A DNA stretch of 33,040 bases. Origin: an uncultured Alteromonadales bacterium. Lineage in GTDB: Bacteria; Pseudomonadota; Gammaproteobacteria; Pseudomonadales; Cellvibrionaceae. Of this stretch, positions 32,835 through 33,040 are shown piece after piece (the first letter of the stretch is position 1; each line of letters starts with the position of its first letter). Location: contig CALMJT010000096.1 of NCBI GenBank assembly GCA_937864365.1, positions 1 through 33,040 of the forward strand, written 5' to 3'. The notes below the pieces were generated by a model, which saw nothing but the letters and a program-made list of their open reading frames with translations, was not told the origin of the DNA and searched no databases. The position numbers and the translations under genes were made by a program.

Positions 32835-32985
32835 GGAACCTCTGATTAACTCATCCTTGATTTAATCAGAGGGCAGAAATTGAAAATGTGATTTCCAATT
32901 TCTTCACAATTTCAATCACTTACAGTTCTTGAAATTGGCGACACATCCTTGTGTCGCGAGAAACTCTAGATTAATCAGAGTTTCC
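32835..32985 (+). repeat. Intact 151-bp MITE-like repeat (reference copy)
   Basis: From GGAACCTCTGATTAA to TTAATCAGAGTTTCC, ends that are inverted repeats with one mismatch. It is flanked by TCTA at 32831-32834 and 32986-32989. Five successive hairpins: 32839-32872, 32876-32902, 32908-32936, 32938-32957 and 32960-32984, with stems of 11, 12 (one mismatch), 8, 8 and 8 bp. No open reading frame is present. It begins 10 bp after the fghA stop, co-oriented. Confidence 0.96.
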
Positions 32986-33040
32986 TCTAATTAACCTACT
33001 CGTGAATTTATTGAATCGCAAAAATTAGCGTTCATATTTA

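Overview
The window looks like a chromosomal segment of a Gram-negative gammaproteobacterium, probably free-living or marine. The proteins resemble gammaproteobacterial DinG, YchJ, YdiJ, SodB, AdhC/FrmA-type and S-formylglutathione hydrolase proteins, and the DNA is moderately AT-rich by eye. The genus cannot be fixed from the sequence alone. I see no rRNA, tRNA, phage, plasmid, CRISPR or transposase gene.

Layout. Positions 300-5550 hold housekeeping-type genes: an orphan class V PLP enzyme, ychJ, a PlsC-like acyltransferase and dinG. Positions 5700-8740 are sparse and hold three minus-strand genes (a small exported protein, an AraC-type regulator with an eroded C-terminus and an exported YHS-domain protein) separated by AT-rich DNA with short tandem repeats. 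At 9340-12384 lies a YdiJ-type FAD/Fe-S D-2-hydroxyglutarate dehydrogenase. Positions 12988-24948 form a purine-catabolism locus: a RutR-like TetR regulator and an NCS2 purine permease on the minus strand, then xdhA-xdhB-xdhC-uraD-uraH-guaD-puuD on the plus strand. Positions 25284-28390 hold a membrane acyltransferase and an FMN glutamate-synthase-like protein. Positions 28845-32825 hold sodB, a LysR regulator and a glutathione-dependent formaldehyde detoxification pair (adhC, fghA).

How the genes work together. The permease imports purine bases. GuaD turns guanine into xanthine. XdhAB, matured by XdhC, oxidises hypoxanthine and xanthine to urate. The membrane-bound, cytochrome-c-fused PuuD oxidises urate to 5-hydroxyisourate, probably passing electrons to the respiratory chain. 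UraH and UraD then yield S-allantoin. No allantoinase is present, so later steps must lie elsewhere. A near-match to the E. coli RutR operator lies between the permease and xdhA. AdhC and FghA convert S-hydroxymethylglutathione to formate and glutathione.

The most novel signal is not a gene. About a dozen intergenic copies of one repeat family are present. The full form is 151 bp, with about 15-bp terminal inverted repeats, five successive internal hairpins and 4-bp flanking duplications. One young copy sits inside an older one, and removing it restores a 151-bp element. This marks a non-autonomous, MITE-like mobile element. The best-preserved copies all lie just downstream of stop codons in the same orientation relative to transcription, which suggests an effect on mRNA 3' ends. 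Separately, several intergenic gaps carry short units in exactly three tandem copies (3 x 15 bp at three loci and 3 x 17 bp across the uraH stop codon).
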